NCBI RefSeq assembly: GCF_018613235.1
Contig: NZ_JAGGQP010000029.1
Coordinates: 1 to 64,000, forward strand
Direction of reading: 5' to 3'
From: Bacillus sp. ISL-41
GTDB taxonomy: Bacteria > Bacillota > Bacilli > Bacillales > Cytobacillaceae
DNA length: 64,000 nucleotides
Numbering within the stretch: position 1 is the stretch's first letter; the number at the start of each line of letters is the position of its first letter. Below are positions 63,078 to 64,000 of this stretch, piece by piece. The notes beneath the pieces were generated by a model. The model had not been told where the DNA came from, made no database searches, and worked only from the letters and a program-made list of their open reading frames with translations. Position numbers and translations under genes: made by a program.

Positions 63078-64000
63078 TTAAATGTTCACAAAATTATTTT
63101 TCTTCGCCATTACCGAAGGAATAATAGAAAATGCGGTCTTCCTTAACCCCAGAATAAATCTAAATGTTGGTCCATGACTATGTGAAGATAATGGGCCCGC
63201 AAAATATAAACCTGACAAACTTGATTCGAAGGATTCGTTTAATTTAGGGAACTGAGAATAGCCATCTTCACGATCAATAATAGATAATAACTCCTCATCA
63301 AAAAATGGAACTTTATCTAAATCGATACGGAAGCCAGTTGCTGCAATAATATGATCCACAATTTTCTCGGTCCCATCTGATAGGACAATCCTGACCTCAT
63401 CTTCATTTATCAGTTCAATTTGTTCAATCGAAACCCCTGTATTTTGAGGAACAATCCCTTCAACATATGGTTTTAAAAAGTGGGCAACACTTCCTGGAGA
63501 TTGTCCCCAACCCTGTTTTTTTTCTTCAATTGGAAGTTGATAAAAGACATCTCCAACGTCTCTAAGTGCAATTTCATTTTCTCTACTGCCTGCGTAGTTA
63601 GGAGCTTCCTTGCGATATACCAATTCAACATTCGCCCCCTCTCTATGCAATAACCCAGCAGCCTCCCATGCGCTTTGACCGCTACCTAAAACAACTACTC
63701 TCTTACCCTTGAAATGAGAAAAGCTCGTGTAGCCTGATGTATGGGATACCAATTGAGACGGTAACTGTTTCAGGAAATCAGGAAGATACTTATAATGTTC
63801 CACACCTGTTGCTACTACAACATTCTTTGCCTTGTATTGTTCACCAGTTTCACTAGTTACTTCGTAGTACCCTTCCTGGTTTTCTACTTTGATGATCTTA
63901 TTAGGAGTAAATTCAATACCTGATTTCTGTGCAAACCAGTTTGCATACTGAACAAAAATGGGCCTTGGAAGTGGTGTAACGAGTTCAATATCAGTTTCCA
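63078..64000 (-). CDS. Flavin-dependent monooxygenase, ArsO-like (5-prime part outside window)
   Basis: The frame is open to the end of the window (307 codons seen), so the N-terminus with the first FAD motif is missing. Visible parts are NVVVATGVEHYKYLPDFLKQ, then GKRVVVLGSGQSAWEAAGLL (NADPH-binding) and IIAATGFRIDLDKVPFFDEE. They match flavin-containing monooxygenase-like proteins found in ars operons as ArsO. It probably heads the cluster MarR, ArsN-like, flavoprotein, MFS. The GTG at 63803 is internal, not the start. Confidence 0.8.
   Translation of the reverse strand, partial: ETDIELVTPLPRPIFVQYANWFAQKSGIEFTPNKIIKVENQEGYYEVTSETGEQYKAKNVVVATGVEHYKYLPDFLKQLPSQLVSHTSGYTSFSHFKGKRVVVLGSGQSAWEAAGLLHREGANVELVYRKEAPNYAGSRENEIALRDVGDVFYQLPIEEKKQGWGQSPGSVAHFLKPYVEGIVPQNTGVSIEQIELINEDEVRIVLSDGTEKIVDHIIAATGFRIDLDKVPFFDEELLSIIDREDGYSQFPKLNESFESSLSGLYFAGPLSSHSHGPTFRFILGLRKTAFSIIPSVMAKKNNFVNI

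Noticed and set aside
63078-63803. Complete 241-residue flavoprotein starting at 63803
   Set aside because: The same frame stays open to 64000 with clear flavoprotein sequence; the GTG at 63803 is internal.

Overview
The window looks like a chromosome segment of an endospore-forming Bacillaceae species close to Bacillus or Mesobacillus. The evidence is a set of B. subtilis-like neighbourhoods (fadN-fadA, yuzL, fadM, yusN-like coat proteins, yusU-yusV with a siderophore importer), a GerA-type germinant receptor operon, the cortex-lytic enzyme CwlJ, AGGAGG-type ribosome binding sites, a FadR operator, Fur boxes and a T-box. No rRNA, tRNA or CRISPR array was found. The species cannot be fixed from the sequence.

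Layout. 0-5 kb: fatty-acid beta-oxidation genes with a FadR operator and proline dehydrogenase. 5.2-6.6 kb: two CotF-like coat genes, then an eight-unit 52-nt repeat array. 6.5-11.8 kb: divergent Fur-controlled siderophore uptake genes. 12-15.7 kb: gerA-type operon. 15.7-18.8 kb: rodA, a second 52-nt repeat array, uppP, and a HesB-like gene with an in-frame UGA. 19-22.3 kb: a one-component regulator and the tungstate importer TupABC. 22.4-33 kb: mostly housekeeping genes (SDR, histidine kinase, GlcNAc PTS, YeiH exporter, GlcD-type oxidase). 33.1-38 kb: a tungsten-enzyme neighbourhood (ThiF/MoeB-like activator, aldehyde:ferredoxin oxidoreductase, MoaD-like carrier, LysR regulator). 38.2-41.3 kb: T-box plus brnQ, an acetyltransferase, and a DsbA/FrnE-like gene whose first active-site Cys is UGA. 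41.4-50.6 kb: MMPL exporter with MarR regulator, cwlJ, small genes, and an ECF sigma/anti-sigma pair. From about 50.6 kb to the end the DNA is visibly more A+T-rich and has an accessory character: a LAGLIDADG-like gene, a MITE, a Tn7-like transposition module (TnsA-TnsB fusion, TnsC, two TniQ/TnsD paralogues), and a cluster that resembles organoarsenical resistance (ArsO-like flavoprotein, Cys-rich MarR, ArsN-like acetyltransferase, Cys-tailed flavoprotein, MFS exporter).

How the genes fit together. Tungstate uptake (TupABC), sulfur-carrier and activating genes, and AOR form a coherent tungsten pathway. Two genes read through UGA at redox-active Cys positions, each with a hairpin just downstream, so the organism probably makes selenoproteins; the selenocysteine machinery is not in the window.

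The least explained parts are the intergenic arrays. Two separate arrays share an exact 52-nt period made of a 27-nt TGTCC...GGACA palindrome and a 25-nt spacer but have different sequences. Two further arrays have 41-nt and 20-nt periods. Two copies of a small inverted-repeat element each sit inside the stop codon of a gene and preserve termination.
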